Assembly: GCA_947451425.1 (NCBI GenBank) | Contig: CANGAC010000006.1 | Span: 1-40,107, forward strand | Origin: Bacteriovoracaceae bacterium | GTDB lineage: Bacteria; Bdellovibrionota; Bacteriovoracia; Bacteriovoracales; Bacteriovoracaceae | Length of the DNA stretch: 40,107 nucleotides | Direction: 5' to 3' | Part shown: positions 25,717 to 33,963 of the stretch, piece after piece | Layout of the letters: each line of letters opens with the position of its first letter | Position numbering within the stretch: the first letter of the stretch is position 1 | Position numbers and translations under genes: made by a program | The notes under the pieces: model-generated | What the model was told of the DNA's origin: nothing | Seen by the model: the letters and a program-made list of their open reading frames with translations, nothing else | Database searches by the model: none

Positions 25717-26823
25717 ATGACGGATAAATATTTTAAGTCGCTGAACTATTCTCTCGCCAATGAGGACACCTGGCCTGAAGTGAGACTCATGCGGGAGTGG
25801 AAGCCGAAGAAGATCCTGAGTGTCGCCGGAAGTGGCGGACGATCTCTCCCACTCCTGGCAGGAAATCCGGCAGAATTGTCTGTAGTGGATTTGTCTGAAC
25901 AGCAACTCTGGCTGGGGTCACTCCGCGAAGAAACGATCAGGAAACTCACCCATGAAGACTTCCTTCTCTTCTGGGGGTATCCGCCCTTTGACAGTGCCGC
26001 CTACAACCGGAAAAGAAAAGACCTCTTCTTTCAATTTGACCTCGAGCCATCAGCGAAAAATTATTTCATCACGCTTTTTGAATCTCTCTCCTGGGGATCA
26101 ATTCTCTACGAAGGAAAATGGGAAAAGACTTTCCGGAAGTTTTCCTATGTTACCCGCGCCATCATGGGACCCAAGCTCCTCATGGAGTCTTTGTCATGCC
26201 TTTCCACCGAGGAACAGGAAAAGTTCTACGTGGATAAGTTCCCCCGCTCACGCTGGGATCTTGTCTTCAAGATTCTCGGGAATGCCTCTGTCTTCAATGC
26301 GCTTTTGTATAAAGGGCACTTCGTTAAAAAGAATGTCCCGGAAAGTCATTTCGATTACTATAAGTCTGCGTTTGACAGAATTTTCACGAATACTCTCCTC
26401 CGCGGCAACTACTTTGCCCAGCTCTGTTTCTTCGGAAAGATTGTGACCAAAGAAGCGATTCCGGTTGAGGGAGATAATGAAGTCTTCACGGCGATGAAAA
26501 TCTGGCTTAACAAAAACCGCACGCATGCCTACCAGGGAAATATTCTTGAGATCATTCCCAGGGAACCGGCCATTTCGGAAATTGATTTCCTTTCTTTCAG
26601 TGATGTCCCTTCCTATTTTGAAGGGGAGACGGAAAAAAATTATCTTCAGATCGTAAAACCCAAGATGGCCATCGGGGGAGTTGTGATCGTCAGAAATTAC
26701 CTCCGGATTCCGGAAAATACGGATCTTAACGGTTACGAAGATATCACCGGCGAAGTCGCCCGTTATTTTAAGAACGAAAACATCCAGATGTACATCATCC
26801 GCGCGTACCGGAGAAAATCCTAG
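25717..26823 (+). CDS. DUF3419 / BtaA-like SAM-dependent 3-amino-3-carboxypropyl transferase
   Basis: This 368-residue protein fits DUF3419. The best-known members (BtaA) move the 3-amino-3-carboxypropyl group of S-adenosylmethionine to diacylglycerol in betaine-lipid synthesis. Seen: KYFKSLNYSLANEDTWPE near the start, a SAM-binding loop KKILSVAGSGGRSLPLL (about 31-47), VVDLSEQQLWL with the acidic residue Asp58, FLLFWGYPP, and a late stretch DFLSFSDVPSYFEG then GGVVIVRNYLRIP. The family match is good. The exact acceptor is not known, and no BtaB-type N-methyltransferase follows. Instead a formyltransferase starts immediately after the stop (no gap), so a formylated amine is a tempting idea. 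Confidence 0.82.
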   Translation: MTDKYFKSLNYSLANEDTWPEVRLMREWKPKKILSVAGSGGRSLPLLAGNPAELSVVDLSEQQLWLGSLREETIRKLTHEDFLLFWGYPPFDSAAYNRKRKDLFFQFDLEPSAKNYFITLFESLSWGSILYEGKWEKTFRKFSYVTRAIMGPKLLMESLSCLSTEEQEKFYVDKFPRSRWDLVFKILGNASVFNALLYKGHFVKKNVPESHFDYYKSAFDRIFTNTLLRGNYFAQLCFFGKIVTKEAIPVEGDNEVFTAMKIWLNKNRTHAYQGNILEIIPREPAISEIDFLSFSDVPSYFEGETEKNYLQIVKPKMAIGGVVIVRNYLRIPENTDLNGYEDITGEVARYFKNENIQMYIIRAYRRKS

Positions 26824-27570
26824 ATGCCGCTCCGGGGGATGCTCGTCACTTCTGAGGTCACATTTGTTGGTGAGAATTACCACCAGGTGATCCTTTCGCT
26901 GGCGAAAAACCCTCATATCCTGGGTCTTATTGTGATTCAGAATCGCGCGCCTTCTCTTTCTGTCCTGGGACTACTCGCAGCCGTTTCGGGTGCGGCCCCG
27001 CGTTTTGGTTTTCAGCTCTTCAGGAACAATCTTTTTCCGGGGACTGAAGATAAAGTTTCGGCCTACAAAAAAGAAGGGAAAGAAGTTCACTTCACCAAAG
27101 ACATCAATGCTCCGGAAACTCTGGAGTACCTCAGATCACTTTCCCTTGATCTCATTATCAATGCCCGCTCACGCTGCTTTTTCCGGGACGACGTGCTGGC
27201 ACTTCCGAAACTGGGCTGCATCAACATTCACCATGGACTTCTGCCTTATCAAAGGGGAGTCATGTGTGACTTCTGGGCGCATATGTATGGTCGCCCCTTT
27301 GGTTTCACTGTTCATCAGATGACAAAAAAAATCGATGATGGTCCGATCCTGAGAGTGGAAGAGGTCAAACTTCTTCCGGAGAGTTATACCAAATCCATTT
27401 TCGAAGGCTCCAAGCGCGAAGCTGTGGTGTTATCCGAAGTCCTGGATGATCTCGACAGGAAACGGGTCATTGCCGGAGAACCCAATCTCAAAACACCTGA
27501 TACAAAATACTGGAAAAATCCGAAGCTCATGGATTTTTACCGTCTAAGGCTGAAAGGAATTAAAGTATGA
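26824..27570 (+). CDS. Formyltransferase (10-formyl-THF-dependent type, Fmt/PurN-like)
   Basis: This is a 248-residue formyltransferase-fold protein. The catalytic trio is visible: Asn113 in LIINARS, His136 in INIHHGLLPYQRG (the HxSLLPxxxG motif), and Asp171 in KIDDGPIL (DxGPI). It lacks the C-terminal tRNA-binding domain of methionyl-tRNA formyltransferase, so it is not a normal Fmt. It also does not sit with pur genes, and PurN is shorter. Similar proteins formylate sugar amines or antibiotic amines. It starts one base after the DUF3419 stop, with CGGAGAA as ribosome site, and overlaps the next gene by 4 bases. Its substrate is likely an amine made by this operon (inference). Confidence 0.85.
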   Translation: MPLRGMLVTSEVTFVGENYHQVILSLAKNPHILGLIVIQNRAPSLSVLGLLAAVSGAAPRFGFQLFRNNLFPGTEDKVSAYKKEGKEVHFTKDINAPETLEYLRSLSLDLIINARSRCFFRDDVLALPKLGCINIHHGLLPYQRGVMCDFWAHMYGRPFGFTVHQMTKKIDDGPILRVEEVKLLPESYTKSIFEGSKREAVVLSEVLDDLDRKRVIAGEPNLKTPDTKYWKNPKLMDFYRLRLKGIKV

Positions 27571-29963
27571 ATAAGATTATCGCGATCCACGGAAATCCCG
27601 GACATAGCGAAGACTGGACTGAAGTAAAAAAACTTCTTCCCAAAGACGCTGAGTTTCTGGCCCTTGATGCGTACGACCCGGAGCTTTTAAAAAAGTTACG
27701 CTCTTTCAACGGACCTTTTATTCTCGCGGGGTTTTCGCTCGGCTGTTACACGATCATGCGCCATCTTCCGGAGATAAAAGATAAAGTCTGTGGTATTGTC
27801 ATGGTGGCCCCTTATCTTTCTTCTGAGAAACCACTTTCCGGAACTGCGAAGGCACTCCTGGGACTTCCGGTTCTCAATAGTGTTCTGATTGAGAGCAGTA
27901 AGAAAAAATCTGTCGCGGGATTTCTGGAAAACATGATCCATCCTCAGAAGATGGGCGATCATCCCTACTACAAAACTTTTCTCACCCGTCTTGAGACTAC
28001 GGATCTCTGGGCGAAAACGGTCAGAAGAAAAATCGACGCGGAAAATAACCCCCTGACAAAATCCTCATATCAGATTCCGGTCATTGCTCTGTGGGGGAAA
28101 GACGACAAAACATCCAATCGCCAGAAACAGTCTTCGATGCTGGAAGGATTTTCCAAAGTTCAGCACAAGGAACTCGTCGGTGGCGGACATGCACTTCTGT
28201 GGTCCCATGCGCGTGAAGTGGCAGCTGCCCTGACGGATGTCGCGAAAGTGGAAACGAAGATCGGTTACTACCCGGGGATGGATGTCAGAAATAACGTTTT
28301 AAATTACCTCGAGGGTCACCTTCGCGATTTCCCGACGAGAACTGCGCTTCGCTGGGGAAAACGGGGTGCACTTGAGGCCTGGGATAAAACCATGACCTCG
28401 GCGATTCCTCACGATGAAATCAATTACGCCCAGATGGCCGGAAGGATTTCTGCGTTCGCCAATGGGCTCAAAAAAATCGGCATCGCTAAAGGTGACCGGA
28501 TTATTATTTTCCTTCCGATGTCCCTGGATATGTATGTGGCGATGTTCGCCGTTCAGAGAATCGGTGCCATTGCCGTTTTCCTGGATTCCTGGGCCAGAGC
28601 GGGTCATCTCGGTGCCACTGCGGAATGCGTGGGACCCAAGGGCATGGTGAGCTTTAAGCAGGCCTTCGATCTCGTTGACCAGGTGGAAGAGTTCAAGAAA
28701 ATGCCTCTTCGGATCATGTATGGTCCTGGTGAGAATTTCACGCATAAGTTTGAAGAACTCATGGTTCCCGGTGATTGTCCGATGGAGCCGGTGGAATCAG
28801 AAACTACCGCCCTCATCACTTTCACGACTGGATCAACCGGAAAACCTAAAGGAGCGAACCGCACGCATCGTTTTCTTTCGGCCCAGCATCACGCCCTCTC
28901 GCATGTGATTCCCTATGCAGCGGCCGACATCGATATGCCGATTTTTCCGATCTTCTCCCTGAATAATCTCGCTACCGGAGTGACGACAGTTCTCCCAGCG
29001 ATTAACCTCGCCGCACCAACTGACATGGATCCCGCGATCCTTGCGAATCAGGTGCTGAATCACAAGATCAACTGTGCCACCATGTCTCCCTCAAACCTCG
29101 TGGGTCTCTCAAAATTCTGCGCGGAAAACAAGATCATGCTGACTCAGATGAAGAGAATGGTTACCGGGGGAGCTCCGATTTCCCGCGATGATGTAGAGAA
29201 ATATTATAAGATCGCTCCTCAGTCAGAGCTCTGGGTCCTTTACGGATCAACGGAAGCCGAGCCCATGGCCCACATTGAAGGCCGGGACATGCTGAAGGAG
29301 AAGAGAAATGCAGATGCAGAAATCGTCGAGGAAGGTGTGAACGTCGGTCACATCTCTGAAGACGTGGATTACAAATTCATCAAGCTCGTGGATGGCCCGA
29401 TCACTCTTGGACCTAAAGGCTGGAGTGATACGGAAGTTCCTGTGGGTGAAGTCGGGGAATTCATCTGCACCGGCGATCACGTCTGCAAAGAATACTACAA
29501 TAACCCGGACGCGTTTCTTGCGACCAAGATCAAAGGTCCCGATGGAAGAGTCTTCCACCGTACCGGAGACCTTGGGTATCTTGATCAGGAGAAAAACCTC
29601 TGGTTAGTCGGGCGCGTGAATAACGCCATCGTCAGAGAAGGGAAGTACTATTTCCCGGTGAAATCCGAAGTCATCATGAAGAGACTCGCGTTTACGTATC
29701 GGTGTGCCTTCTTCGGTCTTCCGGATGATAAACTCGGCCAGAAAACCTGTGTCGCGATTGAACTTCCTTCAGGAACGGATCTTGCGACCTTCAAGTTCTC
29801 TGACGCCAAGACTGAAGTGAAGAGAATTTTCGCCAAGAACAAAACACCACTGGATGAAGTGTACTTCGTAAAATCAGTTCCGATGGATCCGAGACACCAC
29901 TCAAAAGTGGAGTACGCAGTGCTTAAGAAATCTCTCTCTGAACCGGGAGTGATCATTGGGTAA
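27567..29963 (+). CDS. Serine alpha/beta hydrolase fused to an OleC-like ANL adenylating enzyme
   Basis: This is a 798-residue two-domain protein. Residues 1-225 form a small hydrolase with elbow AGFSLGC (Ser57), acid in LWGKDDKT (Asp179 or Asp180), and GGGHALLW (His208). Residues ~245-798 form an ANL ligase: the P-loop ITFTTGSTGKPKGANRTH (417-434), LYGSTEAEP, FHRTGDLGYLD, and a C-terminal PMDPRHHSKVEYAVLKK with Lys780 as the expected catalytic lysine. The DPRHxxK ending and the DGPI segment are typical of OleC, the beta-lactone synthetase of olefin synthesis. OleB-OleC fusions are known, but OleB uses an Asp nucleophile whereas here it is Ser. A different hydrolytic step, such as thioester or ester cleavage, is therefore likely. 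No OleA thiolase or OleD is in the cluster. Confidence 0.85.
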   Translation: MNKIIAIHGNPGHSEDWTEVKKLLPKDAEFLALDAYDPELLKKLRSFNGPFILAGFSLGCYTIMRHLPEIKDKVCGIVMVAPYLSSEKPLSGTAKALLGLPVLNSVLIESSKKKSVAGFLENMIHPQKMGDHPYYKTFLTRLETTDLWAKTVRRKIDAENNPLTKSSYQIPVIALWGKDDKTSNRQKQSSMLEGFSKVQHKELVGGGHALLWSHAREVAAALTDVAKVETKIGYYPGMDVRNNVLNYLEGHLRDFPTRTALRWGKRGALEAWDKTMTSAIPHDEINYAQMAGRISAFANGLKKIGIAKGDRIIIFLPMSLDMYVAMFAVQRIGAIAVFLDSWARAGHLGATAECVGPKGMVSFKQAFDLVDQVEEFKKMPLRIMYGPGENFTHKFEELMVPGDCPMEPVESETTALITFTTGSTGKPKGANRTHRFLSAQHHALSHVIPYAAADIDMPIFPIFSLNNLATGVTTVLPAINLAAPTDMDPAILANQVLNHKINCATMSPSNLVGLSKFCAENKIMLTQMKRMVTGGAPISRDDVEKYYKIAPQSELWVLYGSTEAEPMAHIEGRDMLKEKRNADAEIVEEGVNVGHISEDVDYKFIKLVDGPITLGPKGWSDTEVPVGEVGEFICTGDHVCKEYYNNPDAFLATKIKGPDGRVFHRTGDLGYLDQEKNLWLVGRVNNAIVREGKYYFPVKSEVIMKRLAFTYRCAFFGLPDDKLGQKTCVAIELPSGTDLATFKFSDAKTEVKRIFAKNKTPLDEVYFVKSVPMDPRHHSKVEYAVLKKSLSEPGVIIG

Positions 29964-30822
29964 GTGGCTCACGTTCACCAAAGAAAGGTTTAAGCCCTTA
30001 GAGTATATCCCTCTCATCGTCATGTTCGTGGCCGCGAACTATCTCTTTTCCATCCGTCTTTCCGGAGGAGGATTTGAGCTTTCGCCTCTCGCTCTGATTT
30101 TTGTTTTCCTTGCCACCCTTTGCTTTTTTTTCCGGATGCGGCTCTTTGATGAAATCAAAGACTACGAAATTGACCTGAAAATCAACCCGCACCGGCCACT
30201 TGCCAGGGGACTCATCTCTGTCCGTGAAGTAAAGCGCACAATTATTGGTATCATGATTTTTGAACTCGTTCTCATGTCAAACCTCGGGGCCATTCCTTTC
30301 TTTCTTTATCTCTTTGCCCTTTTTTACTCCCTTCTTATGTATGAGGAATTCTTTATTGGCGACTGGCTCCGTCCCCATCTCACCACCTATGCTGTTTCCC
30401 ATACGATCGTTGTAGGCTTTCTCTCTTTTGCGATTATTTCCTGTGTGCTGGGATTTACTGCTCTTAACTTTTCACCGAATATCTTTCTCTTCTGTCTCTC
30501 TCACTGGTGCATCTTCAACCTTTTTGAATTTGCGCGAAAAACTTTTGCTCCTTCAGAAGAACGCCCTAATGTCCCAAGCTATTCCAATATTTTTGGTCTC
30601 AAAGGGGCCTATGCCCTTTCTGCATCTCAGGTTGTTATCAGTTCGGTGGCCTTGTATTGCTCCAGCGAGATCCGTCCTGACTGGGCCTTCCTCATCGCGG
30701 GCGCATTCTTCTGTGTTCTTTCGGTGCTGACCCTGAAAAAAGTCTCCGCCTTCAGAGGGATCGCAACTGCTTACCTGGCGCTCTATTTTCTTCTTCTTAT
30801 TATTTTACTCCGGAGTTTTTAA
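29956..30822 (+). CDS. UbiA-family prenyltransferase
   Basis: This is a 288-residue integral membrane protein with about 8 hydrophobic segments. The first UbiA motif is clear: Asp65, Asp69 and Asp73 in RLFDEIKDYEIDLKINPHRP, then RPLARG. The usual second Asp-rich motif is replaced by FEFARKTFAPSEERPNVPSY (Glu191, Arg194, Lys195, Glu201/202). UbiA enzymes attach a prenyl or similar chain from a diphosphate donor to an acceptor in the membrane. Translation is predicted to start at TTG 29956, with GGGAG 6 bases upstream, overlapping the ligase gene by 8 bases. GTG 29964 is out of frame. The substrates are not predictable; the location suggests joining a chain to the cluster product. Confidence 0.8.
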   Translation: MGKWLTFTKERFKPLEYIPLIVMFVAANYLFSIRLSGGGFELSPLALIFVFLATLCFFFRMRLFDEIKDYEIDLKINPHRPLARGLISVREVKRTIIGIMIFELVLMSNLGAIPFFLYLFALFYSLLMYEEFFIGDWLRPHLTTYAVSHTIVVGFLSFAIISCVLGFTALNFSPNIFLFCLSHWCIFNLFEFARKTFAPSEERPNVPSYSNIFGLKGAYALSASQVVISSVALYCSSEIRPDWAFLIAGAFFCVLSVLTLKKVSAFRGIATAYLALYFLLLIILLRSF

Positions 30823-33494
30823 TGCTCGTTACGAAAGAGTCCACGACCTTCTTTGCAAAAAATGAATCCGGAGGAAAGGGCTACAATCTTTTTCTCATGA
30901 GCCAGAGTGGATTCCCTGTTCCGGAATGGGTGGTTCTCGGGAAGCGCCACTTTGAGGGATTTCTTGACAGCTCGGGCCTTCGTCCGAAAATCCAGGGGAT
31001 TCTTGAAGGCTTCCTTGTGGGAACGATTTCCGGGAAAGAGACTGAAGAATCGATTACCAAACTCATCAAGGGAACTCCGCTACCCGCGGATATTGATAAA
31101 CTCGTCGATGTTGGCATGCAGACTCTTGGGAAAGAGACGATGATCTCTGTCCGTTCTTCCGCGGCTGATGAAGACGGAAGTTCTCACTCTTTTGCGGGCC
31201 AGCTTTCAAGCTTTCTCTACGTCACAGGGAAGGCCCAGATCGTGGAATCCATCAAAGGCTGCTGGGCCAGTGCCTATTCCGAACGGGGCCTTTCTTACCG
31301 GAAAGAAAACGAACTCGATGTCCTGAAAATTTCCGTTGCCGTGGTTCTCCAGCGGATGATTGATCCGGAGAAATCCGGAGTGATGTTCACCTGTGATCCG
31401 ATTGCCAAGAAGCTCGATAAATTCGTCGTCTCATCAGTTTACGGAGTGGGTGAAGGACTTGTTTCCGGAATCCTCAATGCTGATTCTTTCTGGCTTTCTT
31501 CGGAAGACGGAAAACTGATTTCTGAAGACATCGTTCCGAAAGAACAGATGCTCAAAAAAGGTCCCAATGGCCATTGCGCCACTTTGCCTGTGGAAAAAGC
31601 TCTCGCCGACGCTCCCTCTCTCAATCAGAAAAATCTCTCTGACCTTTTTGAACTCGGGAAAAAAATCCACAAGGACTACCGGCGTCCACAGGATATTGAG
31701 TGGGCGATTGCCGAGGGCAAAGTCTGGCTTCTCCAGACGAGACCCGTCACCACAATTGATCAGGACCTCCAGGGTTATATTAACCTCTGGGACAATTCGA
31801 ACATCGTGGAAAGTTACGGCGGACTCACGTCACCACTTTCGTTTTCCTTCGCGCTTCGTAACTACAAGGCCGTGTACGTTCAGTTCTGCGAAGTCCTGGG
31901 GCTCTCGAACGAAATCATCAAAGACATGGATTCGTATCTTTCGTACATGCTGGGATCGATCAATGGCCGCGTCTTTTACAATCTCTTTAACTGGTACAAG
32001 CTCGTCGGCGTTCTTCCGGGATTTAAGTCTAACAAAGAGTTCATGGAAACGATGATGGGAGTTTCTGAAGGCCTCTCGCAGGAAATTGAAGAAAGAACCA
32101 AGTCCCATCCTTCCTGGGGGACGTTCCGCGGAAAACTCCGGACGGCGACCACCGGATTTCACTTCCTCAAATATCACTTCATCATTCAGAGTGTGGTGGA
32201 AGACTTTCTCACCACCTTCCACAAAGACTATGACCGCTTCAAAGCGATGCCACTCACGCGCATGCGCGGAGATGAGCTCATTAACGTCTACATGGAAGTG
32301 GAACGGAACATGCTGGGCCGCTGGAAGGCACCCATCATCAACGACTTCCTTTGCATGGTTCACTTCGGGCTCCTAAGAAAACTCACTCTCAAATGGTTTG
32401 GTCCGCAGTTTGATTCTCTTCAGAATGATCTTCTCGCTGCGGAAGGGGGACTCGAGAGTGCGGAACCAACCAAGGCGATGATCAAGCTCGCTCACATGGC
32501 CAACCAGAAGCCAAAGATCAAAGACATCATCCTCGCGGTTGATCCGAAAGACGGAATGGAAGCGATCAAGCAATCTGAGTTCCATGAGTTTTATGCGGCC
32601 CTCGAAAAATACATCGAAAAGTACGGCTTCCGCTGCATGAGTGAGATGAAACTCGAAGAGATCGATCTCGTGACTGATCCTTCATATCTGTTTGTTTGCC
32701 TGAAAAACTATCTCAAGGCCGCAAGCTTGCCGGTGGAAGACGATTCTAAGGAAAAAGAAAGACGAGCAGCTGCTGAAAATACCGTGAGAAAGGAACTCTC
32801 CGGCTTCCGGAGGATGATGTACTTCTGGGTCTTGAAACACGCCAGAAAAGCGGTAAAAAATCGGGAGAATACGCGCTTTGCCCGGACCCGCATCTACGGA
32901 GTGGCCCGTACGATCTTCCGCTCCATCGGTGAGGATCTCGCTTTCATCGGAGCGACGAAAGAACCCCGGGATATTTTCTGGCTTACGATTGAAGAAGTCT
33001 TCGGGATCTATAATGGAGCACTTCCGACTTACAATCTCAATGACCTCATTGATCTCCGGAAAAAAGAATACGAAAAGTATGCGGAAGAACCGAGTTCACG
33101 GGTTGTGACGAGGGGAGCGGTCTATTGGAAAAACGTTTTCCAGAATGAAGAAGTCGCCAACATCGCCACTGACGAATACGATCTGAAAGGTCTTCCGTGT
33201 TCGCCAGGTATCATCGAAGGAATTGTGAAAGTGGTGATTGATCCCACTGACAACCTGGAACTCAATGGTGAAATTCTTGTGACCGCAAGAACCGATCCGG
33301 GATGGGTTCCGCTTTATCCGTCGATCTCTGGGCTTCTCGTTGAACGCGGAAGTCTTCTTTCTCACTCGGCGATTGTTGCCAGAGAAATGGGCATCCCGGC
33401 GGTCGTGAGTGTGCCGGGATTAATTAAGACAATTAAGACAGGGATGCGAGTGCGTCTTGATGGGAAAGCAGGGACGATCAAGATCTTAGAGTAA
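30822..33494 (+). CDS. PEP-synthase-family phosphotransferase, rifampin-phosphotransferase-like architecture
   Basis: This 890-residue protein has three parts. An ATP-grasp domain (about 1-315) has Lys19 in GGKGYNL and Arg111 in SVRSSAADEDGSSHSFAGQ. The middle domain begins near Asn321 (NLWDNSNIVESYGGLTSPLS). A C-terminal mobile phosphohistidine domain has His848 in RGSLLSHSAIVAREMGIPAV. It lacks the PEP/pyruvate-binding TIM barrel, so it is not PpsA. The layout matches rifampin phosphotransferase (865 residues), which uses ATP to phosphorylate a small molecule, giving AMP and Pi. Its ATG overlaps the UbiA stop by 1 base and it is the last gene of the operon. The acceptor is unknown. Phosphorylation of a pathway intermediate or a polyprenol is inferred. 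Confidence 0.85.
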   Translation: MLVTKESTTFFAKNESGGKGYNLFLMSQSGFPVPEWVVLGKRHFEGFLDSSGLRPKIQGILEGFLVGTISGKETEESITKLIKGTPLPADIDKLVDVGMQTLGKETMISVRSSAADEDGSSHSFAGQLSSFLYVTGKAQIVESIKGCWASAYSERGLSYRKENELDVLKISVAVVLQRMIDPEKSGVMFTCDPIAKKLDKFVVSSVYGVGEGLVSGILNADSFWLSSEDGKLISEDIVPKEQMLKKGPNGHCATLPVEKALADAPSLNQKNLSDLFELGKKIHKDYRRPQDIEWAIAEGKVWLLQTRPVTTIDQDLQGYINLWDNSNIVESYGGLTSPLSFSFALRNYKAVYVQFCEVLGLSNEIIKDMDSYLSYMLGSINGRVFYNLFNWYKLVGVLPGFKSNKEFMETMMGVSEGLSQEIEERTKSHPSWGTFRGKLRTATTGFHFLKYHFIIQSVVEDFLTTFHKDYDRFKAMPLTRMRGDELINVYMEVERNMLGRWKAPIINDFLCMVHFGLLRKLTLKWFGPQFDSLQNDLLAAEGGLESAEPTKAMIKLAHMANQKPKIKDIILAVDPKDGMEAIKQSEFHEFYAALEKYIEKYGFRCMSEMKLEEIDLVTDPSYLFVCLKNYLKAASLPVEDDSKEKERRAAAENTVRKELSGFRRMMYFWVLKHARKAVKNRENTRFARTRIYGVARTIFRSIGEDLAFIGATKEPRDIFWLTIEEVFGIYNGALPTYNLNDLIDLRKKEYEKYAEEPSSRVVTRGAVYWKNVFQNEEVANIATDEYDLKGLPCSPGIIEGIVKVVIDPTDNLELNGEILVTARTDPGWVPLYPSISGLLVERGSLLSHSAIVAREMGIPAVVSVPGLIKTIKTGMRVRLDGKAGTIKILE

Positions 33495-33939
33495 AGCCTT
33501 CGAGCTTAAGTAAGTCTGATTTCATCTTGAGCCCGTGCGCGAAACCGCCCGGGCCATTTGTTCCCACAACTCTGTGGCACGGGTAAATGAGCATAAAGGG
33601 ATTATTTCCGCAGGCATTTCCGATCGCCTGAAATGCTTTTGTCTTCATCGCTTTTGCGAGTTCGCCGTAGCTCCTGACTTCCCCGTAAGGAATCTTCTTC
33701 ATCTCTTTTAAGACTTTCGCCTGAAAAGGTGTGAGCTCTGTCATGTCCAGAGGAATCTCGAGGTCCGTTTTCTTCCCATCGAGATAATTTTTGAGCTCTC
33801 GGTAACAGTCCTCAAAGAAAGGTGTGAGTTGTGTCGTTTTTTCTTTAGTCGTCGAGATATGAGAAATGGTTTTACCATCGCGGCTCTCGATTTTGAGTTT
33901 ACCCACGATCGGAAGGGCCGGAAGAATAGCTGTCATCAT
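33478..33939 (-). CDS. ogt: Methylated-DNA--protein-cysteine methyltransferase
   Basis: This is a 153-residue suicide repair protein that takes alkyl groups from O6-alkylguanine onto its own Cys. The active site IYPCHRVVG (Cys121) is intact, with TPFQAKVLKEMKKIPYGEVRSYGELA as the helix-turn-helix region before it and GGFAHGLKMKSDLLKLEG after. The position of the usual arginine finger (the RAVG motif) reads QAIG, with Gln104 in place of Arg, which may alter base flipping. The length is normal for Ogt. It converges on the phosphotransferase gene (17-base overlap) and is divergent from the lipoate ligase gene with a 24-base gap. The function is confident; substrate range is not. Confidence 0.92.
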   Translation of the reverse strand: MMTAILPALPIVGKLKIESRDGKTISHISTTKEKTTQLTPFFEDCYRELKNYLDGKKTDLEIPLDMTELTPFQAKVLKEMKKIPYGEVRSYGELAKAMKTKAFQAIGNACGNNPFMLIYPCHRVVGTNGPGGFAHGLKMKSDLLKLEGFTLRS

Positions 33940-33963
33940 ATTTAAATCTCAGTTTCCTCTATT

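Noticed and set aside
27567-29963. Full ole (long-chain olefin) operon
   Set aside because: Only the OleC-like ligase resembles the pathway; the fused hydrolase uses Ser, and OleA and OleD are not in the window, so olefin synthesis is not supported.
30822-33494. Phosphoenolpyruvate synthase (ppsA)
   Set aside because: The C-terminal PEP/pyruvate-binding barrel is missing and the domain order matches rifampin phosphotransferase instead.
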